Shown here: piece by piece, positions 11,614 through 23,358 of the stretch
How positions within the stretch are numbered: position 1 is the first letter of the stretch
Layout of the letters: each line of letters opens with the position of its first letter
NCBI RefSeq assembly: GCF_910594005.1
Contig: NC_057848.1
Span: forward strand, 51,663,616-51,727,615
Reading direction: 5' to 3'
Source: Cervus elaphus
Lineage: Eukaryota > Chordata > Mammalia > Artiodactyla > Cervidae
Length of the DNA: 64,000 bases
The notes under the pieces: generated by a model
What the model saw: only the letters and a program-made list of their open reading frames with translations
What the model was told of the DNA's origin: nothing
Databases searched by the model: none
Made by a program: the position numbers and the translations under genes

Positions 11614-11985
11614 TACCAAGAATTGATGCTTTTGAACTGTGGTGTTGGAGAAGACTCTTGAGAGTCCCTTGGACTACAAGGAGATCCAACCAGTAAATCT
11701 TAAAGGAAATCAACCCTGAATATTCATTGGAAGGGATAATGCTGAAGCTGAAGCTCCAATACTTTGGCCACCTGATGCAAAGAGCTGATTCATTGGGAAA
11801 AACTCTGATGCTGGGAAAGATGAGGACAGGAGGAGAAGGGGATGACAGAGGACAAGATAGTTGGAAGGCATCACCAACTCAATGGACATGAGTTTGAGCA
11901 AGCTCCGGGAGATAGTGAAGGACAGAGAAGTCTGGTGTGCTGCAGTCCATGGGGTCGCAAAGAGTTGGACACGACTTAGCAACTG
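11614..11985 (+). mobile_element. BovB LINE 3' fragment
   Basis: Starts at 'aagaattgatgcttttgaactgtggtgttgg' and ends at 'agagttggacacgacttagcaactga', the standard BovB 3' end. Encodes only remnants of the region after the reverse transcriptase, with stops in every frame. The target duplication is not clear. Confidence 0.93.
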
Positions 11986-12340
11986 AAAAACAACTATGTG
12001 ATAGACACTAAAATGCTTGGGATTAAATACATACATACACATAAACATACATATCAGGGTCAATGTCCTCAAAGCACCAACAAATCTAGTGCAAAAGCAG
12101 ACAGGTAAACTGGCAATCATAAAGGACTGTGAAAACTCTTTTTTGAGTCATCATGGGGCAAAAAATGGAGCCCAGAAGAGAAACACTAATCCAGAGGAGT
12201 CAGAGGTTTTCTGGAGGAAATAACATTGGAGACAAAGGACTAGTAGGAGGTAGATAAACAATACTGCAGTGGACAAAGCAAAGGCCTTGCCTACGTGGAT
12301 CTTCAGTGTAGGGAAAGTTAAATAAATAATAAAAACTGCA

Positions 12341-12423
12341 TATTGGGTTGGCCAAAAAGTTCATTAGTGATTTTCCCTAAGATGTTATGGAAACCCCAAA
12401 TGAACTCTTTGGCCAATTCCATA
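12341..12423. mobile_element. mariner-derived MITE (palindromic, about 80 bp)
   Basis: Left terminal repeat 'ttgggttggccaaaaagttca' (12343-12363) pairs with 'tgaactctttggccaattccata' (12401-12423) with a few mismatches, flanked by TA. Internal deletion derivative with no transposase. Same family as the copies at 20733 and 62592. The transcript would fold into a long hairpin, the arrangement behind the ruminant miR-2284/2285 microRNA family. Confidence 0.9.
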
Positions 12424-12889
12424 CATAGTAATGTATCACTTAGTATCTGGTATGAAGAAAAGCAGACCAAGGTGTAGAGATAGCCTAATAGGGGTGCACT
12501 TCAGATTGAAGGATCAGAGAAGGCCTTGCTGAGACATTTGTATAGACTTGAATGACATGAGGGAGCAATACATGTGGATATCTTAGAGAGGAATATTCTG
12601 GGTCCTGAAGTAGGAGCATGCTGAAAGAGTTTCAAGGACTGATATAAAAAGCAATGTAGTAATTTGGCACCTTGCTAAAGCTTAGTATACAAGGTAAGAG
12701 AGGAAGAAAATTAAATCAGAAGGCAAGCCAAAAGCCAGGTCACATAGCACATTACAGGTCATGGCAAGGTATTTGTTTGGGACTTGTCTTAAACTTCGGG
12801 TGTACAGAATTTAATTAATCCTAATTCCTAGTTCAGGTTATACTATGATTGCTTTACAAATTATTCATCTATTTTAGTGTCTTAAATAT

Positions 12890-14405
12890 CCATGAACCTG
12901 CTGCCCAAGCCTGAAATTGGATCTTACCTGTATTTCTCCTCTAATTCACAGTCTATGGCACCTTGAAGGTAACCACTATCCTGAATTTTATGTTTATTAT
13001 TCTTTTACCACTTTACTAATTTGATTAAGTATGATATGTGTATTCTTTTATAATATTTGTTATAATATCTTTTATAATATTTGTTTTCCTTTTATTCATT
13101 TTACAAAAAGGTTGTTATATTCTATGTTGTCTTCTAAAAAGTGAACATGTTAGTCGCTTAGTCGTGTCCAACTCTCTGCAACTCCATGGACAACATCCCG
13201 CCAGGTTCCTCTGTTGATGGAATTTTGGGGCAAAAAATACCAGAGTGGGTAGCCATTCCATTCTCCAGGGGGTCATCCTGACCCAGGGATCACACCTGGG
13301 TCTCCTGCATTGCAGGCAGATTATTTACCATCTGAGTCACCAGGGAAGCCCAAAGTAAATGCTATAGTTACCCCCAGTATCATATCACAAGGGTTTATTC
13401 ACATTGCTTTACACTGACATATCGCATTATGTGACCATACCACAAACCATCCACTACTCATTTTCTTGTTAGTGGGCATTTAGTAGATTCCCCAAATTTT
13501 GCTATTACAAATAATGCCACTACACATGTTCCCTTGGGCACATGTGTTAAAATCTGTCTTGGAATATGCTAGGTCATAGGATATGCAAATGCTTGACTTT
13601 ACAAAATAATAACCAAATTGTTTTCCAAAGCAGCTATAGCAAACTATATTCCCACTAGCAATGTAAAAGAGAACTCACATATGCATTCTCCCTAGCACTT
13701 TGCATTTGCAGGCTACCTAAATTTTATCATTCAAATAAATGTAAAATGGTTTCTCCCTGTAGTCCTGATCTGTATTTCCCTAAGGAACAGTGGGGTTATC
13801 TCTTCCTACTCATTAGCCATGTTGCCATTTCTCTGAAATGCTTAGTTCTCTTTGTTTCTCCATTTACTTCTTTTATATTTATTCTTTATTAAGATAACGT
13901 TGGTTTATAACATTATGTGTTTCACATGTACAATATAATATTTCTGCTTCTGTATACCTTACAGCATGCTCACCATCCAATACTTATTTTCCATCCTTAT
14001 GTAACCTGTCTTTCAATTTCACCTGTGGTGTTTATTGATAATCAAGATCTTTAACTTATCAACCCTTTATACTATGGCCAGGGTCTATTTTCTCACTCCA
14101 AAGTGAGAAACATAATCACCCACATTTTCTTTTGAAAGTCTTAAAATTTTGCATTCAGCATACAAGTTCTTAATTCTTCTAAAGTTGATTTTTTAAAATA
14201 CAGTATAAGGTAGGCATCAATTTTTATTTTCCCCTATATGTAGTTTTCCCAGATTCACCTGTTGGATAGTTCCTCTTTTCCCCCGTGATCTGCCAAATCT
14301 CTTCTGTTATGTGTCAAAGTTCATTGCATACATAGATCTATTTCAGCAATGTTCTATTCCACCATCAGTGTGTCTGTCCATGTTCTGATTCTATACCTAA
14401 CTCTT
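12890..14405 (-). mobile_element. old L1 LINE, antisense, several pieces
   Basis: Antisense L1 blocks occur in order: 'gaaggtaaccactatcctgaa' (about 12967), 'gttagtgggcatttag' (about 13470), 'accaaattgttttccaaagcagct' (about 13612), an L1 tail-like piece 'ttattaagataacgttggtttataacattatg' (about 13886-14000), then 'agttttcccagattcacctgttgga' and 'atctatttcagcaatgttctattccaccat' (about 14240-14365). A SINE at 13139-13350 is nested inside. No open frame survives. Joins between pieces are uncertain. Confidence 0.65.
13139..13350 (-). mobile_element. Bov-tA SINE, antisense, nested in old L1
   Basis: 'gttagtcgcttagtcgtgtccaactc' to 'tctgagtcaccagggaagcc' is a near full-length antisense Bov-tA. 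The internal stretch 'ggaattttggggcaaaaaat' is unusually diverged. Confidence 0.92.
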
Positions 14406-14489
14406 GTTTGAAGTCATATCTTCTTGCCAAACATGACCCACAATCAGCTATTATCAATCTTCTGTTTGGCTGGCCATAGAACCCCCTTC

Positions 14490-14930
14490 TTTTTATATAC
14501 TTCTTTATAAAATAAATATAATATACCCTCATTGGTTGTAAATGGCCAGGTCATGGCAAAAATACAAGTGTCAGGCTCATATAGTGTATGCGTCCTCTCA
14601 CAGTGACATGTACTATTAAAAGAAGGGGCCATTCCTTTCCCTTCCTTGCCCCTTTCTTACTTCCTACAGCCTGGAATGAGGGTGCATTATCTCGAGGTGA
14701 AGCAACCATCCAGGAATATGTAGAGACTTTGGGAACAAACACTGCACACAGCTGAGCAACAAGATAGAAAGATCCTGGGTCTTAAGACCATGGAGCATTC
14801 TAACAGCTCTGTAAGACCTAGCTCCAGTGTCTCAGATGACTGAGATTATTCTTGTAGTTGTAAGCTACTGTCTTGGAGTTTGGATTTCCTGCAAATGGCA
14901 GCCAGACCTAATCCTAAATTAAATAATTCC
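14490..14930 (+). mobile_element. MaLR/MLT1-type solo LTR (probable)
   Basis: Contains 'attggttgtaaatggccaggtcatg', 'gagcaacaagatagaaagatcctgggtc' and a 'cctaatcctaa' end, which follow the body and terminus of MLT-type LTRs. Diverged; exact subfamily and 5' edge unresolved. No internal retroviral sequence. Confidence 0.55.
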
Positions 14931-15310
14931 CATTAACTAAACTCATGCACCTTGCTTTATTCAGCAATTTAAGCTCAAGCTTAAATCAATAGCTATCCAA
15001 TTCCTGCCAAAAGCCAAGTTAAAGCAACTAACAGTCAAGAACTGAACAAAAGACGTGCTACTCATCCATTCCTCAAGGCCTTCTACACCACCTACATCCA
15101 CCTAGATCACCAGAAAGGAGTATATAACCTGACTGCAATTTCACCTCTCTGCCAAAATGTTTTAACTGAAGTATGAGTTAATAATATGATCTCTCATCTG
15201 GGTGAGTAGGGATCAAAAGGAACTGTATATTAAGCCTGACAACAAAGCAGGAGAATTCTTGTTTTGTTTTTTTTTTTTTTTTTAGATTTTTTTTCTATGT
15301 TGGTTGGATC
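14931..15310. other. unassigned DNA with a poly(T) run
   Basis: No repeat recognised except an interrupted T-run at about 15262-15292 that lies beside the hAT fragment to its right. It may be the tail of an unrecognised antisense retroinsertion. Confidence 0.4.
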
Positions 15311-15311
15311 A

Positions 15312-15463
15312 GGATTGCCTGTGGTACTGATATTTAGGGCAAATACAATTTGTTTCCAAGTCACAACACTTTTAGGAGTGAAAGAAGATGCTACTAACCC
15401 GTACATCAGGAAAACAGGCATAAGCCAGGAATTTCCTGGGCAAACAGATGTATGGTCACCCTG
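15312..15463. mobile_element. hAT DNA transposon fragment (MER63/Blackjack-like)
   Basis: 'aggagtgaaagaagatgctactaac', 'aacaggcataagccaggaatttcctgggcaaac' and the terminal 'atggtcaccctgg' match the half-element and terminus of a Blackjack-type hAT MITE. Only one end is clear. Confidence 0.5.
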
Positions 15464-17319
15464 GTATGGATAGTTAGCTTTCTTGGTCAAACTTAGATCA
15501 AGTGAGTATACATTTTTTAAGTAAGATACCAATGACAATACCTTAGATACTACCTGCAATTCTTATACTCTTACCAAAACACTGTAAACCAAAACTACCA
15601 GGAAAAATGATCTGGTCAGTCAGCAAAATCCAAATGAGATAGGTTTCACTACAACTGTTACATAACGAATGATTCTAAGGTTGAGAAAAGAGGCTTCTCA
15701 CATGTATGACTGATGCAGTATAAAGACTTAAGCATTTAGCATCTCCAACAAGCTATGCAAATTCATTCAAATAGTATTACATTCATTTACTTGCTATTCT
15801 GAAACTCCCTCAGAAGCTACTTACTAAGGGCCTGAGGGCACTAGTGGTCAATTCCACACAGGGTGAAGTGAAAGAAGGTTCCACAGCTCTTGGCTGCAAC
15901 ACATGTTTATGAAGTCATCATTTCTTCTTTATTCTTCCCCTTTTTTATCCTTCCCCTACTCTTCCTTCTTCATCCTTTTTTCCCTCTTCAGATGGGTCCA
16001 GTTTGAGCTTATTTCTTTTTTTAATGCTATCTAGCATAATCTGGTTATGACCACTTATTAACTCTATCTTCAGAGACTAAAAAATAGGCTTATCAAATGT
16101 GTTAGAGGGGTTATATGATTCTGGGTTTATGCCCAAGTAGGCTGCTGTCCAACTGCATTTTCATCTTGCCCTACAGTATGGCGGAAGATCATCCACAGAC
16201 ACTGATGTGCATGTTTCTGCTGATGAGCTCATCAACAGATACAGCTTTGTCAGGCTTTATTCCCTATTATCAGCAACCCTCCATTCTATCCATACATATT
16301 TGGTAACCATAGTATCTTATGTACAAATGTACACACTCCTAACTATCCCATGTACAATGTCTTTGATTTAATCTATACTTAAAAGTCTTTACATAAAGAC
16401 CTGTGAAACATACTATGATTAACTCACAATTCAAAGCACCTCTTGTGTATTTAGCATCATTTAGCCAATATTAATAGTGGAAGCTAACCCATTTGATAGT
16501 TTATTATTCACTCTTTGGAAATAGAGGCCTCCATAGAGCTCAGGCTCCAGGCCCACAGAAAAATAATTTAATGGGAAATATTTTCTGATGCTTTAACTTT
16601 AAAATGTTCTCCTCTCAACCCCAGCCTGTCAAGCAGTTAATGATCATAAACAAATGCTTGAATGCACTCAAAAGATTGCTATTTAAAGCAAAATTACAGT
16701 CAATCTTCCGGTAGAGCAAAAATTTTTTCTTGAAATGGGAATAATCATTCCCTAATTCATATGTTTTCCAAAAGTTTTATACCTATGGTTTGCAAAAGCT
16801 CCACTCTTCCTTCAATTCAGGTCAACAGGCATTTACTAAGTGTTTAGAATAATCTTTTCTCCCTTGCTCATGTAAGTGAGCAGAGGAAATTTCCCACCCT
16901 GGATTAGATGCCAATCCTTCCATCAATCCACAGTGTCCAGGAGGTGAGATCCCATGGTAACAGCATGGTGATTTCTGTAGAAACCATGTAGATGTGGGTG
17001 GGGTAAGGAGAGGAACATATTCTAGAAAAGAGGGTGTTCAAGGCATAAAACAATAGTTGCCCACTGCAGCATAATGCACACAAGGTTACAACACAGTTTG
17101 TCTTTGAGAAACTTTTATCATTTTCCTGGGCCAGAGATTTTTAAATTAAAAAACAAATCATAGTCAAAAGAGGCACATATCTTGACTTGTCCATTGGCAG
17201 AATCAACTTTAGGCTCCTCCAAAATTCAACAAAGTGGCTATTTTGCCAGGGATTCACTTTCTCATCCATCAAAACAAGGAGGTTGGACTATATGATTTTT
17301 AAATTCTGCACCTACTTAA
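15464..17319. other. repeat-poor DNA, no gene found
   Basis: About 1.85 kb. A pyrimidine-rich tract lies at about 15920-15995 and a short antisense L2-like terminus ('aacaggcatttactaagtgtttagaat') near 16825-16851. Nothing else recognised. Confidence 0.45.
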
Positions 17320-18325
17320 TGATACTGCACCACCATCTACCCAATGGCTCATGCCAGGAATCTAGGAGTCACCCTGAATTCTTTCCTTTCTCTCACCTTC
17401 TAAATCTAATAACCCTCCCCACCAAAACCACTGCCCCCATTCTCTGTCATCTTAGCCTGTAACAACTCTAATTCCTTCTGGTTGCTCAGACTGTATCATC
17501 TTTGACTTTTTCCTTTCTCTCATGACCCACGTGAAATTGATCAGTAACCCCACATGTAACTGATCAGTAAACTCTACAGACTTTACCTTCAAAATTTATA
17601 CAGAACCTAACCACTTCAGAGTACCTTCACTACTGCCACCCAAATCCAAACCACCATCATCTCTAGCCTAGATTATGTAATATCCTCCTAAATGGTTTCA
17701 GTGCTTCCTCTCCTGTCCCCTTATTATCATCAACAGAGCAGCCAAGATGATCCTGTTAAAATGCAAACCGTTATATAAAACTCTCTTGCTCAAAACCCTC
17801 GTTTCCCATCTTATTATCTTAAAAACCAAGGTCCTTACACTGGCCCAGCATGAGTGTCCCCACTGCAGAACACCCCAATCTCAGTTAACTCTCCCCCTCA
17901 CCCACTCTAATCTAGACACACTGCCCTCTCCACTGCTCCTCAAGCTGCCAAGTACCTTCCTGATATTTTATTCACCTAGAATTCTTCCCCAAGATAACCA
18001 TACAGATTGCTACCTGATTTTCTTCAATATCTGCTCATATGCGACTTTTAAGAGCACATTCCCTTAAACCACTCTCTGTATAACAGGAATCCCAAAGGCA
18101 TCCCAGTGTTCTCTAAAAATGCCTTGCTTTATTAGTGTCTATCACTCTTATCACCCTTGGGCATATTATATTTTACTTATGTGTTTATTGTCTGTATCTT
18201 CCCACTAGACTGTAGGCTCCACAAGGGCAGAGATTCTATTTCATTTATTTCTCTATCCCCAGTACTGACAACAATGCTTGACACAGAGGAGGCACTCAAA
18301 TTTGGTAGATGAATAAATGAACAAA
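17320..18325 (+). mobile_element. L2 LINE 3' half, about 1 kb
   Basis: Long sense L2: 'ggagtcaccctgaattctttcctttctctcac', 'tcaaaatttatacagaacc', 'accaccatcatctctagcctagattatgtaatatcctcctaa', 'gcagccaagatgatcctgttaaaatgc', 'cactagactgtaggctccacaagggcagagattc', ending 'tagatgaataaatgaac'. All blocks are in L2 order. Frames of 91-106 codons here are decayed L2, not genes. Confidence 0.9.
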
Positions 18326-18369
18326 TCCAGTTCATCAACAATCCTGTCAATTCTACCTCCAAAATAGAA

Positions 18370-19030
18370 GTCAAATTGATTTATTTCTCTCCCATACACT
18401 GTTGGGATTTAAGTTCATATCATTCTCATCTGAATGGAAGCAGCAGTCCTCTACCTACTCTTCCTCCCTCCACTCTCACTCACCCACTGTGTTTTTCAGA
18501 GCACTCTTCTAACAATGTCCAGTGGATCAGATCACATTCTCTCCTACGTAAAACTCTCTAAAAGTTTTCCATTGCTTTCGGGATTAAACTCCTTCAAAGC
18601 CTCCTTCAAAGCCCTTTAATTTCCACCAAACTTTCCAACTTCATTTTATATTGCCCTTGTTAACACTTATGTGTTTCCATTCCTCCTAGAAAGAACCATC
18701 TCGAAATTTTGCATATGCTATCTGTTCTATCAGTCTATCTTCTCTAACTTTTCATGTTTCCCTTTGTCACCTGCTTCCTAATGAAATATCTTCACTTCCT
18801 CTATTAGCAGGACTTTTTACATCATTTTCTCACAAAGAAACTTCTTTTTCTTCTTCTTAAAATGTATTAAAATTTGTAACAATAATTATATCTCAATGTT
18901 CAATGCCTGCCTGCCCAGTTTCTCTAATCTCTCTGAGGTCCTTATTTGGAACTTATTTGCTTTGGTCATCACAAGATACCCAATGCTTAGCAAAGTATTG
19001 GGAATACACTGAATGAATAAGCATGAAATG
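18370..19030 (+). mobile_element. second L2 LINE copy, same orientation
   Basis: Repeats the L2 order a second time: 'gatcacattctctcctacgtaaaactctctaaaagttttccattgc', 'attaaactccttcaaagcc', a C/T-rich middle, and the end 'atacactgaatgaataagcatgaa'. Lies head to tail with the preceding L2. Confidence 0.8.
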
Positions 19031-20455
19031 ATTTTGTCTAAGCCAATAAATTTAACTCTCTATTATTTGTTTACGTATATAAATATGTTTCTCTTTAAGT
19101 TTCCAGTTTTGAGGTAGAGCTCCAGATAACGTCTCATAAACACAAAGGAACTATAGCTTTCTTATTTGACCCTGCTCTTCACAGATAAATAAAGACCCTT
19201 CTGGGAAATAAAGTGCAATATTGAAGGTAACAAGCAGTTCAAACTCTTAACTCTTTAGTCAGGGCCATCCCTGGAGTGGGAAAAAGACTGGAGTTTTTGT
19301 GTTTTTCTTTTTTTTTTTTTTAAATGTGGCTTCTGTCCATATAAACCATTTAATTTAAAAAATAGATCACAAAATTAATAGGCCAATGTGAACTATAGTG
19401 ACATATCAATGAAGATGTAGAATGATGGGTAGAAAAGAGGTACTTGTGTATTTTTATATTCTTATCTAATCTATGCACATGAAGATTCTTCTTAGTGTTT
19501 GGGCTCCATCTCCTCATGTACTTTATTGTCAAATATGCCATTCTTGGCTAATTTCATATTGGCCACCATGAGAAAAACACAGTGATATAGTTCATAATGC
19601 CACAGTTCTTCAGAACCCATTTGTATTGAAATGATGTAGATCTTGCCTCTGCAGCTCCTTTAATGTTGATGACATCATTACTTATGGCACACTATCCATG
19701 CTCCACACCCATTGACACTCATTCCCTTTGGTGCTCACTCCCAATTACTCTCAGAAGTTGTGTGTCTCATTCATGATGACTACAAATGCAAACCTTGACC
19801 AGCACATGCAATAAAATGTGAATGATGATTTATTTTCTCTGGTTGCATTAAATTTTTTACTATTTGGGGTTTCATAGAGTAAATGTAGAAGCATATCTTC
19901 CCATCAAGTCTTTTGAATATGTTCAGCCATAATTATTGCATTCCTAGTATACGCTTGCTTTCAGTGCTGACCACATCTCTGCTTTTATACACTCCCACCA
20001 GCTGGGGGAATATGCAAGGGGCACATGGACAGAGAGTGAGAGGAGCTGTTCTACTTATGCAAGGAATGTCGGCCCCTCATCTAGCACAGCTTGAGGCCCA
20101 CCACAGAGAATGTGACATCCCTACCTCTAACCCCATCAGAGCCAAGAGGCAATGTCCATGGGAAGAACCCATTGGCAGTATACAGCAATGGTCTCAAAAA
20201 CCCTGAGAGATAGGCATGACCAGCCAGAGAGGACTATGTATCACCAGACACAGAGCCTATGGAAAGGGATGAGGTAGTGACTGTCTCAGGTGCCAGCAGT
20301 AACAGAGGGGTTAAAAGATACCTGAAGCGACTACCCTCACCACTCTCTGCTGACAGAGGCAGACGGCCGAGTCATGGTTAGGATGGAAGTAGGAGAGCCA
20401 GCACTTAGGTCAACGGAAACATGCTCCTCCCATGTTCAGTATGACTAAGTAAAAT
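19031..20455. other. unassigned DNA
   Basis: About 1.4 kb. A T-run lies at about 19308-19321. The section 19990-20400 is more GC-rich, with a 97-codon sense frame at 19913-20206 that has no recognisable domain. It may hold an old element I cannot name. Confidence 0.4.
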
Positions 20456-20662
20456 GTAAAGGTAAAGTGTTAGTCGCTCAGTTGTGTCCGACTCTTTGTG
20501 ACCTGTAGCCTGCCAGACTCCTCTGTTCATGGGATTTTCCAGGCAAGAGTACTGGAGTGGGTTGCCACTTCCTTTTCCAGGGGATCTTCCTGACCCAGGG
20601 ATTGAACCCAGGTTTTCTGCATTGCACACAGACTCTTCACCATCTGAGCCACCAGGGAAGCC
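20456..20662 (-). mobile_element. Bov-tA SINE, antisense
   Basis: 'aaagtgttagtcgctcagttgtgtccgactc' to 'catctgagccaccagggaagcc'. A short deletion removes 'cccatgga' near 20502. Low divergence. Confidence 0.93.
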
Positions 20663-20732
20663 TATTGGGCTGAGTCATTCCAAATCAACATTGCAGTAGG
20701 AGTCTGGCAGCCTCACAATCCTGGGAAAGAAA

Positions 20733-20816
20733 TATTGGTTTGTCAAAAAAGTTCACTCTGGTTTTTCAGAAAGATGTTGCAGGGAAACCTGAATGAACAT
20801 TTTGGCCAACCCAATA
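20733..20816. mobile_element. mariner-derived MITE (palindromic)
   Basis: Left arm 'ttggtttgtcaaaaaagttcac' and right arm 'gaatgaacattttggccaacccaa' are inverted repeats of the ruminant mariner terminus, flanked by TA. No coding content. Confidence 0.9.
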
Positions 20817-21163
20817 CTTTAGCAACCTAAGGGAGCTAGCGGCTTACTAGGCCACCCTCTTAGGCTAGGGTACCATTCACAGGTCTGTGAAAGGATTTTA
20901 TAGGAATGAGTCCTGGTGCTCCTTGAGGCATCTGATCAACCCCACGCCCAGACCAGAGAAGGAGGGAGAGTCCTAACCTAGAGAAACAGGGACTGAGATT
21001 CACATTTACCAGCCTACACTGAGGACAGCTCACTGGACAGCATTCAGGGTGCTGCCTCAGAGAACTGTGAGGAACTACAGGATCCCCTGAGGTGTGGGCT
21101 GTAGCAAGGGCCCTACTTGCCTGGTCTAAGCGGGTTGGGGGAGGCTTTGCTACATACATATGT
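20817..21163. other. unassigned DNA of moderate GC
   Basis: No repeat recognised. A 99-codon antisense frame at 20860-21159 has no family resemblance and is probably chance in this GC-richer stretch. Confidence 0.4.
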
Positions 21164-21189
21164 CACACACACACACACACACACACACA
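21164..21189. repeat. (AC)13 microsatellite
   Basis: Uninterrupted CA/AC dinucleotide run of 26 bases; probably length-variable. Confidence 0.97.
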
Positions 21190-21347
21190 AGCTTCATTTT
21201 CTCTACTCCTTGACTCTCCTTATTTCCCAATGGCAATGGTATTCTTCAGGGTAGTCCGTTTCTTCAGCTAGTCCCTTGCCTAGTAGCCTGAAGCAAAGCC
21301 CAAAGGTTTTCACTGTCCCAGTTAAAAAATAACAGCAACTTCCTGAC

Positions 21348-21374
<27 letters not shown>
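21348..21374. repeat. (AT)n microsatellite
   Basis: Uninterrupted AT dinucleotide run of about 27 bases, 160 bp from the (AC)n run. Confidence 0.95.
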
Positions 21375-21381
<7 letters not shown>

Positions 21382-23198
21382 CATTAAGTACTGTGCCCAA
21401 GAGACACTAGGGTTCACTTGTAGGTACATATTATAGATCTTTGATACTGTCTTTTAGGAAATATACCAAAGGTGACAATAGGCAAGAAACCACCAGGATC
21501 TTCTTCATTTCTAATTCACAGGCCTTCTTTTGAGCCCTCAATAGTTGGACAAGGAAAGCTGCTCCTTTGTTAACAAAAAACCAAGGACGTGGGGATGGAA
21601 TCATGAGAGACATCTATACCACTTTAAAAAAACAAACAGACAGAAACAAAGCAAAGGAATTAAAAAGCTTGGACACCCCAATCAGATCGCTTTCTTTCCA
21701 AGATCACCGCCTACACGGTAAACTTATTTTTATAAAATGTTAAGATTAGCAGAAAAATCAAGCTGTCCCTTTGAGTGCATTTTCCTCTTTTGTCTAAAGC
21801 CTATGAATTAAAACCACTATTTTGGGCAGATTTGAAAATAGGATGTGAGTATTAGAAAAGATGCCATGGGTTTTCTTCTTGAACCATTTGAAAGGAAGTG
21901 CTGAGGAAGGCATCATTTTTAGTGTGCTCTTTTAGCAACTTGGGAAGAATTCAACTGCTTTACTGCTTCTGAACACACAGGCCCCAGGGCCCTATATTCT
22001 TAGGGTAAAATGAGCTTTGGGACCTGAAGAACCTCCACAGAGGCCTCTTTTGTAGCTTCCAAGCTTCCTCTGTGATTAAGATCCATCCTAGACCTCAGCA
22101 GTGAGGTAGCACAGACGACCCCTGCATCTGCATATCTGCTAGTCAATTTCCTCTCACTTAGGGGTTCCCAGACAAGTACTAGAATTGGGTGGTTTTATTC
22201 CTTTCGGAAATGAACTGTAAGGTTGATATCCGGAATCTATTATAATGAACACCTTAGGTCGGCTACATAATGGTTCTTTGTAAAGTGGTTTCTCTTTTAG
22301 GCAAAGGCAGTTGTGGCTTTAGAAAGTGTGGGTATTTTTTTTTTTTTCCGTCTGCATATATACCTTTGTAATATACTATGTGAACAGGAGAAAAGTAGAA
22401 ATCTTGTTTTAATGCAAATGAAGGAAGAGTAGCAGGGTGGTGGGGGAGGGGAATGAAGTCTATACTCTCTTATACCAGCATCTGGATGCTGTGAAAATAC
22501 TACACACTTGAAAAAAGAAAATTTGCATTTCACATGAATTTCCATGCCTCACATGTGAGTCAGAGATAATAAGAGGTAACTTAGCTTTCCTCAGGAAGAC
22601 AAATATAGCAGCGAGTTTCTTTAAAGAACTATTCAGCAATGAAAATGCTAACAGCATTTCATTAAAGGCAAGTAGAATTCACTAATCTATGATTAAATTT
22701 TAACAAGGATAACCAAAGGGTATGTGATTTGATTGAATTATAAATTAATTAAAAAGATCAACTCTCTTCTCTCTCAAGCCCGTAAAATTTTGTTTTCTTA
22801 GAATGTGTCTACATGGGTACTGAGTCAGTGTTTGCAAGGTCATCCAGATAAGCCGTGGCCCTTCCTGTCTGTGACACAACTTCACAAGAGCAGTGGAACA
22901 TTTGCTAGCATGGGTATGCAAGATCAAGTCTTATTTCTTCGTCCAAACTGATCATGACCTCATCCCCTTTGCCAATTTTAGAGTAGGGTGGGTACAGAGG
23001 TCAAGGGAGCATCTAGGTCCAGGCAATGTGGCTCTGTCCTCACCTTTCCAGCAAAGCAGCTGTGATCAAGGTTCTCAATGTTATCTCAATTGCTAATTCA
23101 ACTGAAATTCAGCTGCACTTGAAGTTATTTCTGACTCCTTCACCTTTGAAACTCTTATCCCTTAGCTGTAGTTAACACTTACCACTAATTTTTTTCCA
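21375..23198. other. repeat-poor DNA, possible conserved non-coding blocks
   Basis: About 1.8 kb without recognised repeats apart from short A/T runs. The parts at 22190-22310 and 22540-22760 have the AT-rich, motif-dense look of conserved non-coding DNA, but conservation cannot be seen from one sequence. Small frames (60-82 codons) have no recognisable domains. Confidence 0.4.
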
Positions 23199-23358
23199 TC
23201 ATAACTTCAAAAAAAATTATTTATTTGGCTGTGCCAGGTCTCAGCTGCAGCGTGTGGAATCTAGTTCCCTGGCCAGGGTTTGAACCCAGGCCCCCTGCAC
23301 TGGGAGCATGGAGTTTTAGCCACTAGACAACGAAGGAAGTCCCTTGCCCTCATAACTT
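23199..23358 (-). mobile_element. CHR-2-type SINE, antisense, with target duplication
   Basis: Antisense tRNA-derived SINE: 'tttggctgtgccaggtctcagctgc', 'ttccctggccagggtttgaaccc' (reverse complement of the B box) and 'gccactagacaacgaaggaagtccc'. The direct repeat tcataactt at 23199-23207 and 23350-23358 brackets it. CHR SINEs are shared by ruminants, hippos and whales, so this copy is older than the Bov SINEs. Confidence 0.88.

Larger units (their letters stand above)
11583..12800 (-). mobile_element. L2 LINE, antisense, broken by BovB and a mariner MITE
   Basis: The L2 terminus 'atcattattgaacatctacca' (11597-11617) is cut by the BovB at 11614-11985 and resumes as 'actatgtgatagacactaaaatgcttggg'. 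Further antisense L2 blocks follow: 'caatactgcagtggacaaagc', 'gatcagagaaggccttgctgagacatttg', 'gcaatacatgtggatatcttagagaggaatattctgggt'. They may be one or two L2 copies. The MITE at 12341-12423 is a later insertion. Confidence 0.7.

Noticed and set aside
11710..12120. 136-codon antisense frame
   Set aside because: Joins antisense BovB to neighbouring L2; repeat-derived.
20401..21164. Possible retroviral or gene sequence in a GC-richer stretch
   Set aside because: No LTR ends, primer-binding site or polyprotein motif could be found.
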